Origin: Bacteroidia bacterium
GTDB taxonomy: Bacteria > Bacteroidota > Bacteroidia > 2-12-FULL-35-15
Direction of reading: 5' to 3'
DNA: 64,000 nt
Assembly: GCA_030654175.1 (NCBI GenBank)
Contig: JAURXZ010000013.1
Span: 99,881 to 163,880, forward strand
The position numbers and the translations under genes are program-made. Below are positions 35,354 through 44,392 of the stretch, in pieces. How positions within the stretch are numbered: position 1 is the stretch's first letter; every line of letters starts with the position of its first letter. The notes below the pieces were generated by a model. That model was not told where the DNA came from. It did no database searches and saw nothing but the letters and a program-made list of their open reading frames with translations.

Positions 35354-36265
35354 ATGCTAAAACACTATTTTTTTTCTTTACTATTCCCTTGTTTCCTTTG
35401 TTCGTTTTTTTTTAACACTGCAACAGCCCAGTCCGAGCAAATATCCACCGATAGTGAAAAATTGAGCATCCTTACCTGGAATCTTTATATGCGTCCGCGA
35501 ATTGCATTTAAAAATGGGCAGATCAAAAGAGCTCATGCAATTGTTGAGCAATTAAAAGATCAGAACTTTGATGTTATTGTTTTTCAGGAAGCGTTTGATA
35601 ATAAAGCAAGAAATATCATCTGGAAAGGATTGCAAGGCAAATTCCCTTATCAATCAGGAAGCCCAAAACACAAACATTTCTATAAAGTTAGCACAGGTAT
35701 TTTTATCATCAGTAAACTTCCTTTAAATGTGGTGGACGATATTTATTTTTCGGTATGTGGCGGTTCTGATTGTTTTGCAGTTAAAGGGGCTGTACTTGTT
35801 GATGTAATTAAGAATGATCGTAAAGTTCAGATCATAGGAACTCACCTGCAGGCTGCTGATGGAAGAAAGATGACCGGAGAAAAAATCAGGCAGATCCAAT
35901 ATGAAGAAATTAAAAATCAATTAATGATACCTCATGCTGAAGCAGGGGTGCCTCAATTTTTTGTGGGTGATTTGAATACTTCTAAAGCAGATGAAATAGT
36001 TTATCAGCAATTGCTTTCTACTATGGATGTTGAAGATGGAGAAATTACAGGAGAAAATCAGTTTTCTTCAGGTGGAGGAAAAAATGATCTGCGGGATGCT
36101 AATGACAAGCCCCATCTGATAGATTATATTTTATGCAGAAACAACGGATGTAAAGTTAATTTCACTCAACGATGTGTGAAAATTTTCCAACAATACTGGA
36201 GCAAAGATAATAAAGACCTTTCCGACCATTATGCTGTTTTAGCAGAGATTGCAATAAAACAATAG
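35354..36265 (+). CDS. Exported sphingomyelinase-like EEP-family hydrolase
   Basis: The 303-residue protein has a signal peptide (MLKHYFFSLLFPCFLCSFFF, cleaved near TATAQ). Its endonuclease/exonuclease/phosphatase fold has the catalytic elements LTWNLYMRP (metal Asn), VIVFQEAFDNKA (catalytic Glu), THLQAADGRK, VGDLNTSK and the terminal LSDHYAVLAEI (catalytic His). The QEAFD segment, the CGGSDCFAVKGA cysteine pair and overall length resemble bacterial neutral sphingomyelinase C rather than DNA-repair nucleases. It would cleave the phospho-head-group of sphingolipids in the periplasm or outside. The upstream Mpo1-like gene is 32 bp away and probably cotranscribed. Confidence 0.8.
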   Translation: MLKHYFFSLLFPCFLCSFFFNTATAQSEQISTDSEKLSILTWNLYMRPRIAFKNGQIKRAHAIVEQLKDQNFDVIVFQEAFDNKARNIIWKGLQGKFPYQSGSPKHKHFYKVSTGIFIISKLPLNVVDDIYFSVCGGSDCFAVKGAVLVDVIKNDRKVQIIGTHLQAADGRKMTGEKIRQIQYEEIKNQLMIPHAEAGVPQFFVGDLNTSKADEIVYQQLLSTMDVEDGEITGENQFSSGGGKNDLRDANDKPHLIDYILCRNNGCKVNFTQRCVKIFQQYWSKDNKDLSDHYAVLAEIAIKQ

Positions 36266-36355
36266 TCACAATCCACAAGGGAAGGAAATATAGCGTAATT
36301 CGAGCAAATATATATATCGGGAAACGGCTCTCCCTTTGTAGCGTTTAGAAGGTGT

Positions 36356-37618
36356 TTATACTTCTTCAATTATAAAACCAACATTTTTTAGATCATTCCA
36401 AAAATCCGGATACGATTTTTTTACAACTTCAGGATGCTCAATTGTTATTGAATCAAGCTTCATTGCCAATACTGCAAAAGCCATTGCCATGCGGTGGTCA
36501 TCATAGGTATTAATTGGCGAGGCAGAGGGAAGGAGAGTTGATTGCGGGTTAATTTCTATTGAATTATCATTTAAAATTTCCACTTCTACTCCTAATTTAC
36601 TCAACTCATTTTTTAATGCAATGATACGATCAGTTTCTTTAATACGTAAAGTATGCACCCCATTAAACAGTGCAGGAATATTTAATGCACTTACTGCTAC
36701 CGCGCATGTTTGGGCCAGGTCAGGACAATCAGAAAAATCAAAACCGAAATGCTCTTTATTGCTTTTAATTTTTTTTAAATGAATGCCATTCTCAATTTTC
36801 TCAGTTTTTACTCCAAGGAAAGTAAAAATGTCGCCAACAATTGAATCGCCTTGTAAACTGGGATGTTTAAGGCCTTTGATCGTGAAATCAACTTCTTTTG
36901 CTAATGCTGCTATCGCATGCCAATAGGCTGCTGAACTCCAGTCAGCTTCTACTTCAAATAAATAATAGGGCTCACTTTTTTTATGATATTGTTGTTTACT
37001 CACCGAAATAAAATTCTCGTGCCATTGCCCATAAACACGAAATTCTTCCATCATTTTCAATGTCATGTTAACATACGGACGAGACGTTACTTCTCCCGTA
37101 AATTTAATGACCAGTCCGTTGGGCAATTCTGGTGAAATAAGCAATAGCGCAGAAATGAACTGGCTACTCACATTTCCATCCATTTCTATTTCTGTTCCGG
37201 TTAATGTTTTTCCGGTAATTTTTAATGGAGGAAAACCTTCTTCTTCTAAATATTCAATATCACCACCCAGATCACGCAAAGCATTTACCAATATTCCTAT
37301 TGGGCGTTTTTTCATTCGCGGTGTCCCTGTTAAAATATGTGTTCCTTTTTTTGTTGAGAATACGGCTGTTAAAAAACGCATTGCAGTTCCGGAAGCACCA
37401 ATATCATAAGTCGTTTCAGAAGCTTCGGTGCTATTTGTTAATGAGGTAAGGATCTGTTTTAAAACCAAGGTGTCGTCTGCAGTAGCGAGATTTTTTATTT
37501 CAAATTTTTCACTGCAAAGTGATTGTATAATTAAAGCGCGGTTACTGATGCTTTTTGAAGGTGTAAGCTCAATACTGCCAAGCAGTTTTTTTGTAGGATG
37601 GGAAATTCGGTATTTCAT
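36356..37618 (-). CDS. aroA: 3-phosphoshikimate 1-carboxyvinyltransferase (EPSP synthase)
   Basis: AroA joins shikimate-3-phosphate and phosphoenolpyruvate in the aromatic amino-acid pathway. The 420-residue protein has ELTPSKSISNRALI near the N-terminus (Lys/Ser/Arg that bind S3P and PEP), DIGASGTAMRFLTAVF, TGTPRMKKRPIGILV, the S3P-site VSSQFISALLL and the C-terminal TYDDHRMAMAFAVLA. Its shorter loops compared with E. coli AroA are typical of Bacteroidota. It is convergent with the sphingomyelinase-like gene, and the region upstream is repeat-rich. Confidence 0.94.
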   Translation of the reverse strand: MKYRISHPTKKLLGSIELTPSKSISNRALIIQSLCSEKFEIKNLATADDTLVLKQILTSLTNSTEASETTYDIGASGTAMRFLTAVFSTKKGTHILTGTPRMKKRPIGILVNALRDLGGDIEYLEEEGFPPLKITGKTLTGTEIEMDGNVSSQFISALLLISPELPNGLVIKFTGEVTSRPYVNMTLKMMEEFRVYGQWHENFISVSKQQYHKKSEPYYLFEVEADWSSAAYWHAIAALAKEVDFTIKGLKHPSLQGDSIVGDIFTFLGVKTEKIENGIHLKKIKSNKEHFGFDFSDCPDLAQTCAVAVSALNIPALFNGVHTLRIKETDRIIALKNELSKLGVEVEILNDNSIEINPQSTLLPSASPINTYDDHRMAMAFAVLAMKLDSITIEHPEVVKKSYPDFWNDLKNVGFIIEEV

Positions 37619-38040
37619 TTTGATTCCGGATTAAAAATAAAATTTAACAATTAAGCAATTGTACAATAGGCAATTAGTGATTTGTTAAATTGTAAAATTG
37701 CCGACTTGTAAACCTGCCCAACTGAAATACCTCAGTCGTTCGGGCGGGTTGTTAAATTAAAAATAATTGCCTACTGATAAATTGTAAAATTGTTAAATTA
37801 GTGTTCATAGAGATCTGAACTACCTATCAAATTTCCAATTTATTATTTGCAAAATTACAAAAACTTAAATTGATTTCAATAAATCGATGGTAATCATCTA
37901 ATTAGGGTCTAAAGGTGGCCGTTTTACGGACTTATAATGAACAATAATCCTACTACTTATCCTGAAACAAAAAATATCAATAAAAATACCCCAAATAAAA
38001 TTTTACCTTCGCAAATCCATACCAACAAAAACTATTTATA
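37619..38040. repeat. AT-rich repeat region between aroA and the nitronate monooxygenase gene
   Basis: This 422-bp divergent gap contains copies of the AT-rich family seen at 12.9-13.0 kb: TTGCCTACTGATAAATTG at 37766-37783 followed by AAATTGTTAAATTA, and more diverged relatives from 37640 to 37720 (AATAGGCAATTAGTGATTTG). A CTCAGTCGTTCGGGCGGG fragment lies near 37731. No gene is credible. From about 37850 the sequence is unique and should carry the promoters of both flanking genes. Confidence 0.6.
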
Positions 38041-38988
38041 ATGGACAATAAAATTACACAACTATTAAAAATTCAGTATCCTATAATTCAAGCAGGGATG
38101 ATATGGTGCAGCGGATGGGAGCTGGCTTCGGCTGTCAGCAACGCTGGCGGTTTGGGGGTGATTGGTAGTGGAAGTATGTATCCCGATGTATTAAAAGCGC
38201 ATATTCAAAAATGTAAAAAAGCAACTGATAAACCTTTTGGTGTGAATGTACCTATGCTATATCCGGATATTGATAAACATATCGATATTATTATTTCGGA
38301 AGGGGTGAAAGTTGCTGTTATGTCTGCGGGAAATCCTAAGATATGGACACAAAAATTAAAGGATCATGGTATTACAGTAATACACGTTGTTTCCAATGCA
38401 AAGTTTGCTAAGAAAGCAGAGGAAGCAGGCGTGGATGCAATTGTTGCCGAAGGTTTTGAGGCAGGTGGCCATAACGGACGTGAAGAAACCACCACGCTAT
38501 GTTTGATCCCATTAATAAAGCAAGCTGTTAAAATACCTGTAATAGCTGCCGGTGGAATAGGTACAGGAAGAGGAATGCTTGCTGCTATGGCTCTTGGGGC
38601 AGATGGAGTTCAGATTGGCAGCCGTTTTGTTGCTTCCAATGAAGCATCGGCAAATATTAATTTTAAGAATATGGTAATTGCATCTAATGAAGGTGATACC
38701 AAGCTGATGTTGAAACAACTGACCCCTGTTCGTTTGTTGAAAAATAAATTTTATGAAGCTGTTCAGGAAGCAGAAAACAATTGTGCTTCTTCAGAAGAAT
38801 TAATAAAATTACTTGGTCGCGGCCGTGCAAAAAAGGGAATGTTTGAAGGAAACCTGGAAGAAGGAGAGCTGGAAATAGGGCAGGTGGCTGCTTTGATCCG
38901 TGAAATAATGCCTGCGAAAGCAATTGTAGATGAAATTGTTGCAGAATATAAACAAGCGAAAGAACTATTGCTCAATAGTAATTGGTAG
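38041..38988 (+). CDS. Nitronate monooxygenase / FabK-like FMN enzyme
   Basis: The 315-residue TIM-barrel flavoprotein has PIIQAGMIWCSGWELASAVSNAGGLGVIGSG at the N-terminus (several shorter family motifs), VNVPMLYP, AEGFEAGGHNGREE (active-site His), and the FMN-phosphate motif AAGGIGTGRGMLAAMALGADG then VQIGSRF. Both nitronate monooxygenases and the FabK enoyl-ACP reductase share these motifs; the EAGGHNG form fits both, so the exact reaction is open. It is likely monocistronic or leads into the M16 peptidase gene 86 bp downstream. Confidence 0.87.
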   Translation: MDNKITQLLKIQYPIIQAGMIWCSGWELASAVSNAGGLGVIGSGSMYPDVLKAHIQKCKKATDKPFGVNVPMLYPDIDKHIDIIISEGVKVAVMSAGNPKIWTQKLKDHGITVIHVVSNAKFAKKAEEAGVDAIVAEGFEAGGHNGREETTTLCLIPLIKQAVKIPVIAAGGIGTGRGMLAAMALGADGVQIGSRFVASNEASANINFKNMVIASNEGDTKLMLKQLTPVRLLKNKFYEAVQEAENNCASSEELIKLLGRGRAKKGMFEGNLEEGELEIGQVAALIREIMPAKAIVDEIVAEYKQAKELLLNSNW

Positions 38989-39074
38989 CTGGTATATAGT
39001 TTGTAAGAAAAAAGGAGCAGCGCCAGAAATAATTGTACATTGAGCATTGAAAAAATAAAAAAAGAGATTCAAAC

Positions 39075-40313
39075 ATGATAAAATTTGAAAAATTTGAATT
39101 AGCGAATGGTTTAAAGGTAATTGTCCATCAGGACAAATCAACGCCCCTGGCCTGCATAAATATTTTATATAATGTGGGTTCCCGTGATGAAAATTCAGAT
39201 CAAACTGGTTTTGCGCATCTTTTCGAACATTTAATGTTCGGAGGATCTGTTAATATTCCCAATTATGATGAACCATTACAACGTGTGGGAGGTGAAAACA
39301 ACGCATTTACCACTAATGACATTACTAATTATCACTTATCGCTACCTGCCGACAATTTAGAAACAGGTTTTTGGTTAGAATCAGATCGAATGCTGAGTTT
39401 GGCTTTTTCTGAAAAGAGTTTGGAAGTGCAGCGCAATGTAGTTATTGAAGAATTTAAACAACGATACCTGAATCAACCATATGGTGATGTATGGCTGTTA
39501 TTAAGGCCTATGGCCTATAAAATTCACCCCTATTCATGGGATACAATTGGCAAAGAAATTTCTCATATCGAAAATGTAAAGATGGAAGATGTGAAAAAGT
39601 TTTTCAAGACCTTTTATTGTCCGAATAATGCAATAATGGTAGTGGCCGGCAATGTGGAAGTTGAAGAGGTAAAACAATTGTCCGAAAAATGGTTTGGTCC
39701 CATTGCTAAAGGGCCTGATAATAAACGGAATTTACCGCAGGAACCTGAACAGACAGAAGCGCGCAGCTTAACTGTGGAGCGGGATGTGCCTGTTGATGCT
39801 ATTTATAAAGCATATCACATGTGCTCGAGATATGATAAAGAATATTACGCTGTTGATTTAATTTCGGATGTATTGTCGCAAGGTAATTCATCACGTTTAC
39901 ACAACACGTTGATCAAAGATAAAAAATTGTTTAGTGATATTCATGCATATGTGATGAGTGATTTTGACAAGGGCTTATTTGTAATTTCCGGAAAGTTGAC
40001 GGAAGGTGTAACCATGGAACAGGCTGAGGAAGCTATTAATGAAGAACTTCAGAAAATAAGATCGGAATTAGTTACCGTGGATGAGTTAACAAAGGTGAAA
40101 AATAAAATGGAAGCATCACATGTTTTTGGTGAAGTGGATATTCTGAATAAAGCTACAAACCTTGCTGTTTCCGAGTTATTAGGCGATGCAGATATGATAA
40201 ACAAAGAAGTTGAAAAATACCTTTCTGTAACGGCCGAACAAATTAATGAACAATCAAATATTATTTTCAAAAAGGAAAATTGTTCCACTTTGTATTATAA
40301 ATCTAAAAAATAA
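39075..40313 (+). CDS. M16-family zinc peptidase
   Basis: The 412-residue protein has the inverted zinc motif H-x-x-E-H in GFAHLFEHLMFGGS (near residue 50) and a downstream Glu in RNVVIEEFKQRYLNQPYGD, the complete metal site of pitrilysin/MPP peptidases. The C-terminal half has the R/Y-type domain common to M16B proteins. In Bacteroidota these genes often come as a pair, with the second lacking the zinc site; here only one is present. There is no signal peptide, so it probably acts in the cytoplasm on peptides. Confidence 0.9.
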   Translation: MIKFEKFELANGLKVIVHQDKSTPLACINILYNVGSRDENSDQTGFAHLFEHLMFGGSVNIPNYDEPLQRVGGENNAFTTNDITNYHLSLPADNLETGFWLESDRMLSLAFSEKSLEVQRNVVIEEFKQRYLNQPYGDVWLLLRPMAYKIHPYSWDTIGKEISHIENVKMEDVKKFFKTFYCPNNAIMVVAGNVEVEEVKQLSEKWFGPIAKGPDNKRNLPQEPEQTEARSLTVERDVPVDAIYKAYHMCSRYDKEYYAVDLISDVLSQGNSSRLHNTLIKDKKLFSDIHAYVMSDFDKGLFVISGKLTEGVTMEQAEEAINEELQKIRSELVTVDELTKVKNKMEASHVFGEVDILNKATNLAVSELLGDADMINKEVEKYLSVTAEQINEQSNIIFKKENCSTLYYKSKK

Positions 40314-40398
40314 TTTTCTGAATAAACGCAGATGATTGATTCAAGACTCCTAGTAAAAATGTGACGAAGGGATTTTGTGATGGCGGTCAAAATTACTA

Positions 40399-40429
40399 TT
40401 TCAACAAATAATTAGATTTACTATCTTTG
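40399..40429 (+). promoter_or_regulatory. Promoter of the thrS-infC-rpmI-rplT operon
   Basis: TTTC at 40399-40402 and TATCTTTG at 40422-40429 (perfect TAnnTTTG) are spaced by 19 bp. The leader to thrS is about 55 nt and includes a short CACC/GGTG-type hairpin possibility. Confidence 0.62.
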
Positions 40430-40489
40430 TACCCTTAAAAAATTAATTACCTGCACCTTTTGTATGGGTGTTCGGCTTAAAAATAAATT

Positions 40490-42448
40490 ATGATAAATAT
40501 TACTTTACCCGATGGTTCCGTTCGTCAATACGAAAAAGGAACTACAGCACTTCAAATTGCAACATCAATTTCCGAAGGTTTAGCCCGCAATGTTTTAGCA
40601 GCAAAAGTCAATCTCTCTACGTCTCCGGAAACAGGCTTTGAAATTTGGGATGCAACACGTCCCATTACTGCCGATGCTAAAGTAGTGCTGTTAACAATGA
40701 ATGATCCGGAAGGGAAATCCACTTTGTGGCATTCTTCTGCACATCTATTGGCAGAGGCTATTGAGGCTATTTATCCCGGAACAAAATTTGGTATAGGACC
40801 TGCTATTGAAACCGGTTTTTATTATGATATTGATCTGGGTGGAAAAACAATTTCTCAGGACGATTTTAAAAAGATAGAAGATAAAGTAATTGAATTAGCC
40901 CGACTAGGCAATGCATATATTCGTAAAGATGTATCCAAAGCCGATGCTGTTGCTTATTTTACAGAAAAAGGTGATGAATATAAGCTCGAATTATTAGAAG
41001 GCTTAAAAGATGGTTCTATTACTTTTTATGAACAAGGCAATTTTACTGATCTATGTCGTGGGCCGCATATCCCCAACACCGGCTTTATTAAAGCTGTGAA
41101 ATTGATGAATGTTGCCGGAGCATACTGGAGAGGCGATGAAAAAAATAAAATGCTTACCCGCGTTTATGCCGTTACATTCACTAAACAAAAAGATCTGACA
41201 GATTATTTAATTTTATTGGAAGAGGCTAAAAAGCGCGACCATCGTAAATTAGGTAAAGAATTAGAATTATTTGCTTTTTCCGAAAGGGTAGGGATGGGCT
41301 TACCATTGTGGTTACCTAAAGGTGCTGCATTGCGTGAACGTTTGATCCAGTTTTTACAAAAAGCACAAATAAAAGACGGGTATTTGCCGGTTGCAACACC
41401 ACATATTGGTAATAAAAATTTATACATCACTTCAGGACACTACGAAAAATATGGCGCTGATTCATTTCAGCCTATTCGTACACCGCATGAAGGCGAAGAG
41501 TTCTTTTTAAAACCGATGAATTGCCCTCATCACTGTGAAATATACAAAACGTCACCAAAATCCTATAAAGATCTACCGGTGCGTTATGCCGAATTTGGAA
41601 CCGTTTACCGTTACGAACAGGCGGGTGAATTGCACGGTTTGACACGTGTTCGCGGTTTTACACAAGATGATGCGCATTTATTTTGCCGTCCCGATCAGGT
41701 AAAAGAAGAGTTTTGCAAAGTTATTGACCTGGTGCTGTATGTATTTAAAGCATTGGATTTTCATGATTTTACAGCTCAGATATCATTGCGTGATCCTGAT
41801 GATAAAACCAAATACATTGGGTCAGATGAAAACTGGCATTTGGCAGAACAGGCTATTATTGAATCAGCTGCTGAAAAAGGTTTAAAAACTGTGGTGGAAT
41901 TGGGTGAAGCGGCATTTTATGGCCCTAAACTGGATTTTATGGTTAAGGATGCTATTGGCAGAAAATGGCAATTGGGAACAATTCAGGTAGATTATAACCT
42001 TCCGGAGCGTTTTGAGCTGGAATATACCGGCAGTGACAACCAAAAACACCGTCCGGTAATGATCCATCGTGCACCTTTTGGTTCTTTAGAGCGATTTATA
42101 GCTGTTTTAATTGAACATTGTGCCGGAAAATTCCCTTTATGGTTAAGCCCTGAACAATTTGCAATATTGCCGATAAGTGAAAAATATAACAATTACGCAA
42201 AAAATGTGTTAGAATTGCTAAAAAATTACGATATTCGCGGGCTCGTAGACGAAAGGAACGAGAAAATTGGCAAGAAAATACGTGATACGGAACTTCAGAA
42301 AGTGCCGTATATGTTGATTGTTGGAGAAAAAGAAGAGGCTGAAAATACTGTTTCTGTGCGTAAACAAGGTGAGGGAGATTTAGGAAGTTTTGGGATAGAA
42401 GAGTTTGCAAAAATCATTAATAGCGAAATAGAGAAATTAAAAAATTAG
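40490..42448 (+). CDS. thrS: Threonyl-tRNA synthetase
   Basis: The 652-residue class II synthetase contains the N-terminal TGS domain ([20 protein letters not shown]), the editing/SAD domain with [20 protein letters not shown] (catalytic HxxxH region) and [16 protein letters not shown], the zinc-binding [10 protein letters not shown] (Cys and His), motif 2 [20 protein letters not shown], and motif 3 [22 protein letters not shown]-terminal anticodon-binding domain follows. Length is normal. It is the first gene of the conserved thrS-infC-rpmI-rplT operon. Confidence 0.98.
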   Translation: MINITLPDGSVRQYEKGTTALQIATSISEGLARNVLAAKVNLSTSPETGFEIWDATRPITADAKVVLLTMNDPEGKSTLWHSSAHLLAEAIEAIYPGTKFGIGPAIETGFYYDIDLGGKTISQDDFKKIEDKVIELARLGNAYIRKDVSKADAVAYFTEKGDEYKLELLEGLKDGSITFYEQGNFTDLCRGPHIPNTGFIKAVKLMNVAGAYWRGDEKNKMLTRVYAVTFTKQKDLTDYLILLEEAKKRDHRKLGKELELFAFSERVGMGLPLWLPKGAALRERLIQFLQKAQIKDGYLPVATPHIGNKNLYITSGHYEKYGADSFQPIRTPHEGEEFFLKPMNCPHHCEIYKTSPKSYKDLPVRYAEFGTVYRYEQAGELHGLTRVRGFTQDDAHLFCRPDQVKEEFCKVIDLVLYVFKALDFHDFTAQISLRDPDDKTKYIGSDENWHLAEQAIIESAAEKGLKTVVELGEAAFYGPKLDFMVKDAIGRKWQLGTIQVDYNLPERFELEYTGSDNQKHRPVMIHRAPFGSLERFIAVLIEHCAGKFPLWLSPEQFAILPISEKYNNYAKNVLELLKNYDIRGLVDERNEKIGKKIRDTELQKVPYMLIVGEKEEAENTVSVRKQGEGDLGSFGIEEFAKIINSEIEKLKN

Positions 42449-42453
42449 AGAAA

Positions 42454-42481
42454 TAGAGAATTTTAAAATACCAATTCTCTA
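42454..42481 (+). promoter_or_regulatory. Hairpin between thrS and infC
   Basis: TAGAGAATT (42454-42462) pairs perfectly with AATTCTCTA (42473-42481), 34 bp ahead of the infC Shine-Dalgarno. No T-run follows, so it is not a terminator; it could be a processing or control site. A related AGAGAA/TTCTCT-rich stretch lies between rpmI and rplT. Confidence 0.4.
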
Positions 42482-42514
42482 ATTCAACAAATAATTATAG
42501 TATTAACAAAATTT

Positions 42515-42520
42515 AGGAGG
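42515..42520 (+). promoter_or_regulatory. Strong Shine-Dalgarno of infC (AGGAGG)
   Basis: A full AGGAGG lies 8 nt ahead of the AUA start of infC. Such sites are rare upstream of genes in this window and in Bacteroidota generally. Together with the non-canonical start it decides the infC start. Confidence 0.8.
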
Positions 42521-42528
42521 AACAAGCA

Positions 42529-43173
42529 ATAGCAGCGCCATTTAACCCAAGTAAATTCAATAAGCCGGCACCAGCAGGTGGGAAATTCGTTAAACCGGGT
42601 GGAACAGCAACTCCTGCTACACCACGTCCTGATAGCCGATTCGGCAGAGGTGGGCCTAAAAGAAAAGAAGATCTGCATGCAATCAATGAGCGTATCAGAG
42701 CTCGTGAAGTTCGTGTAGTTGCTGAAGGAATCGAACCAGGAGTTTACCCTATTGAAAAAGCATTGGAAATTGCTAAAGAAATGGGATTGGATCTGGTAGA
42801 GATCTCGCCAAATGCTGAGCCTCCTGTTTGTAGAGTTGTTGACTATAAAAAGTTTTTATACGATCAAAAGAAAAAACAAAAAGAACTTAAAGCGAAAGCT
42901 GCAAAAACAGTTATAAAAGAAATTCGTTTCGGACCTCAAACGGATGACCATGATTTTACATTTAAAAAGAATCATGCTATTAAGTTTTTACAAGAAGGTT
43001 CTAAAGTTAAAGCATTTGTGTTTTTTAAAGGAAGATCCATCTTATTTAAAGAGCAAGGCGAAATTTTGTTACTTCGTTTTGTAAATGAATTGGAAGAGTG
43101 GGGCAAACCAGAACAAATGCCTTTGCTTGAAGGGAAAAAGATGATTATGGTGATAGCACCTAAGAAAAAATAA
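42529..43173 (+). CDS. infC: Translation initiation factor IF-3 (AUA start)
   Basis: The frame is open from a stop at 42514-42516. No ATG or GTG exists in it before the IF-3 core, and the first TTG (42763) would delete the conserved N-terminal domain. The ATA at 42529, 8 nt after AGGAGG, gives 214 residues beginning (M)[20 protein letters not shown] disordered basic extension leads to [53 protein letters not shown] and the C-terminal [14 protein letters not shown] and PKKK end. IF-3 proofreads the start codon on the 30S subunit. A rare start is its classic autoregulatory device (AUU in E. coli). Confidence 0.93.
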   Translation: MAAPFNPSKFNKPAPAGGKFVKPGGTATPATPRPDSRFGRGGPKRKEDLHAINERIRAREVRVVAEGIEPGVYPIEKALEIAKEMGLDLVEISPNAEPPVCRVVDYKKFLYDQKKKQKELKAKAAKTVIKEIRFGPQTDDHDFTFKKNHAIKFLQEGSKVKAFVFFKGRSILFKEQGEILLLRFVNELEEWGKPEQMPLLEGKKMIMVIAPKKK

Positions 43174-43260
43174 GCAATTTTTGCAGTAGGCAATAAAAAC
43201 AATTTAACAACAAAGACTCATAGTTCTTAATAGTAATACAACAATCAAAAATTAAGTAAG

Positions 43261-43461
43261 ATGCCTAAAATGAAAACGCATTCCGGTGCAAAGAAGAGAT
43301 TCTCATTAACCGGAACAGGAAAAGTAAAAAGAAAACATGCTTTCAAAAGCCATATCCTGACTAAAAAAACAACTAAAGCTAAACGTGCCTTAACGCAAAC
43401 AGGCTTAGTTGACGTTACGGATTTGCCAAGAGTAAAAGCAATGCTTACTATTGGGAAATAG
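43261..43461 (+). CDS. rpmI: 50S ribosomal protein L35
   Basis: The 66-residue basic protein begins [20 protein letters not shown] and has [22 protein letters not shown] and a DLPRVKAML ending, all typical of L35. It lies 87 bp after infC in the standard order infC-rpmI-rplT. Length is complete. Confidence 0.97.
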   Translation: MPKMKTHSGAKKRFSLTGTGKVKRKHAFKSHILTKKTTKAKRALTQTGLVDVTDLPRVKAMLTIGK

Positions 43462-43625
43462 AGAGATGGAGAATTGGAGATAGACAAATTAGAAAATCTC
43501 TAAATTTCTAAATCAACAAATCTCTAAATTTAATTTTTAATTACAGTTCAACTATATATTAACCTGGTACTCAGTATTAAGACTCTTTAAACTGTAAGAG
43601 CGCTGAAACCAAAAAACTTAAAGAA

Positions 43626-43970
43626 ATGCCTAGATCGGTTAACTCGGTGGCCTCAAGAGCCAGAAGAAAAAAAGTCCTAAAACAAACAAAAGGTTATTGG
43701 GGAGCAAGAAAAAACGTTCATACAATTGCTAAGAACGTTCTTGAAAAAGGTTTAACATACGCATACCGCGATAGAAAACAAAAGAAACGCAATTTCCGTG
43801 CTATCTGGATTCAACGTATCAATGCTGGTGTTCGTCCTTATGGATTGTCTTACTCTCAATTTATGGGTAAAGTACATGCTAATAAGATCGACTTAAACCG
43901 TAAGGTATTAGCTGATTTAGCAATGAATAACCCTGATGCTTTCAAAGCTGTGGTTGATTCAGTAAAATAG
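43626..43970 (+). CDS. rplT: 50S ribosomal protein L20
   Basis: The 114-residue protein has the L20 start [20 protein letters not shown], the [20 protein letters not shown] helix, [20 protein letters not shown] and the globular C-terminal part. It nucleates 23S rRNA assembly, and in several bacteria represses its own operon. The operon ends in a strong terminator 17 bp downstream. Confidence 0.98.
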   Translation: MPRSVNSVASRARRKKVLKQTKGYWGARKNVHTIAKNVLEKGLTYAYRDRKQKKRNFRAIWIQRINAGVRPYGLSYSQFMGKVHANKIDLNRKVLADLAMNNPDAFKAVVDSVK

Positions 43971-43986
43971 AACTCAGTTCTTTATT

Positions 43987-44025
43987 AAAAAAGGGATCCA
44001 ATGAAAATTGGATCCCTTTTTTTTT
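43987..44025 (+). terminator. Terminator of the thrS-rplT operon
   Basis: A 16-bp stem (43987-44002 with 44007-44022, containing GGGATCCAAT) closed by a GAAA tetraloop merges into a run of T residues. It is one of the strongest terminators in the window. Confidence 0.92.
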
Positions 44026-44392
44026 GTTTTTGATTTTTTAATACGAAAAATATTTTAGAGTTTTTTATATCCGTTTTTTTTATATCCATTTTTACCCGCT
44101 TACAATAGCAGACTTTATATTTATATTCAGAACATTGTTATTCTTTCCTTTTTTTGTCTTCTTTGAAAAGTAAGAACAAAAAATATACAAAAGCTCTACC
44201 CCATTATAAGAATCATTTTGCCCCCTTATTCCATTTTAATAATCCTGATCGTTTGATAGTTCTTTATTTAAAATATTATTAAAAATAGTGGTCTTACGAA
44301 TGCGATAAGTCATTGATATGGTTTTGAATATCATGTATTTTCGTAATCAAAAATTGGAGATAAAAAGAATCATTTTTTTTAAAATAAAATAA
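44026..44392. other. Gene-free leader region before the EB_dh-like lipoprotein
   Basis: The 367-bp AT-rich stretch has no credible gene. A spaced inverted repeat TGATAT-8 bp-ATATCA lies at 44314-44333, just ahead of a TATTTTCG element (44336-44343) that could be a -7 box. It is a possible operator for the downstream cytochrome-like gene. Confidence 0.45.

Noticed and set aside
42763..42765. TTG at 42763 as the start of infC
   Set aside because: It lies inside the conserved N-terminal domain ([10 protein letters not shown]); the AUA at 42529 behind AGGAGG restores the full domain.
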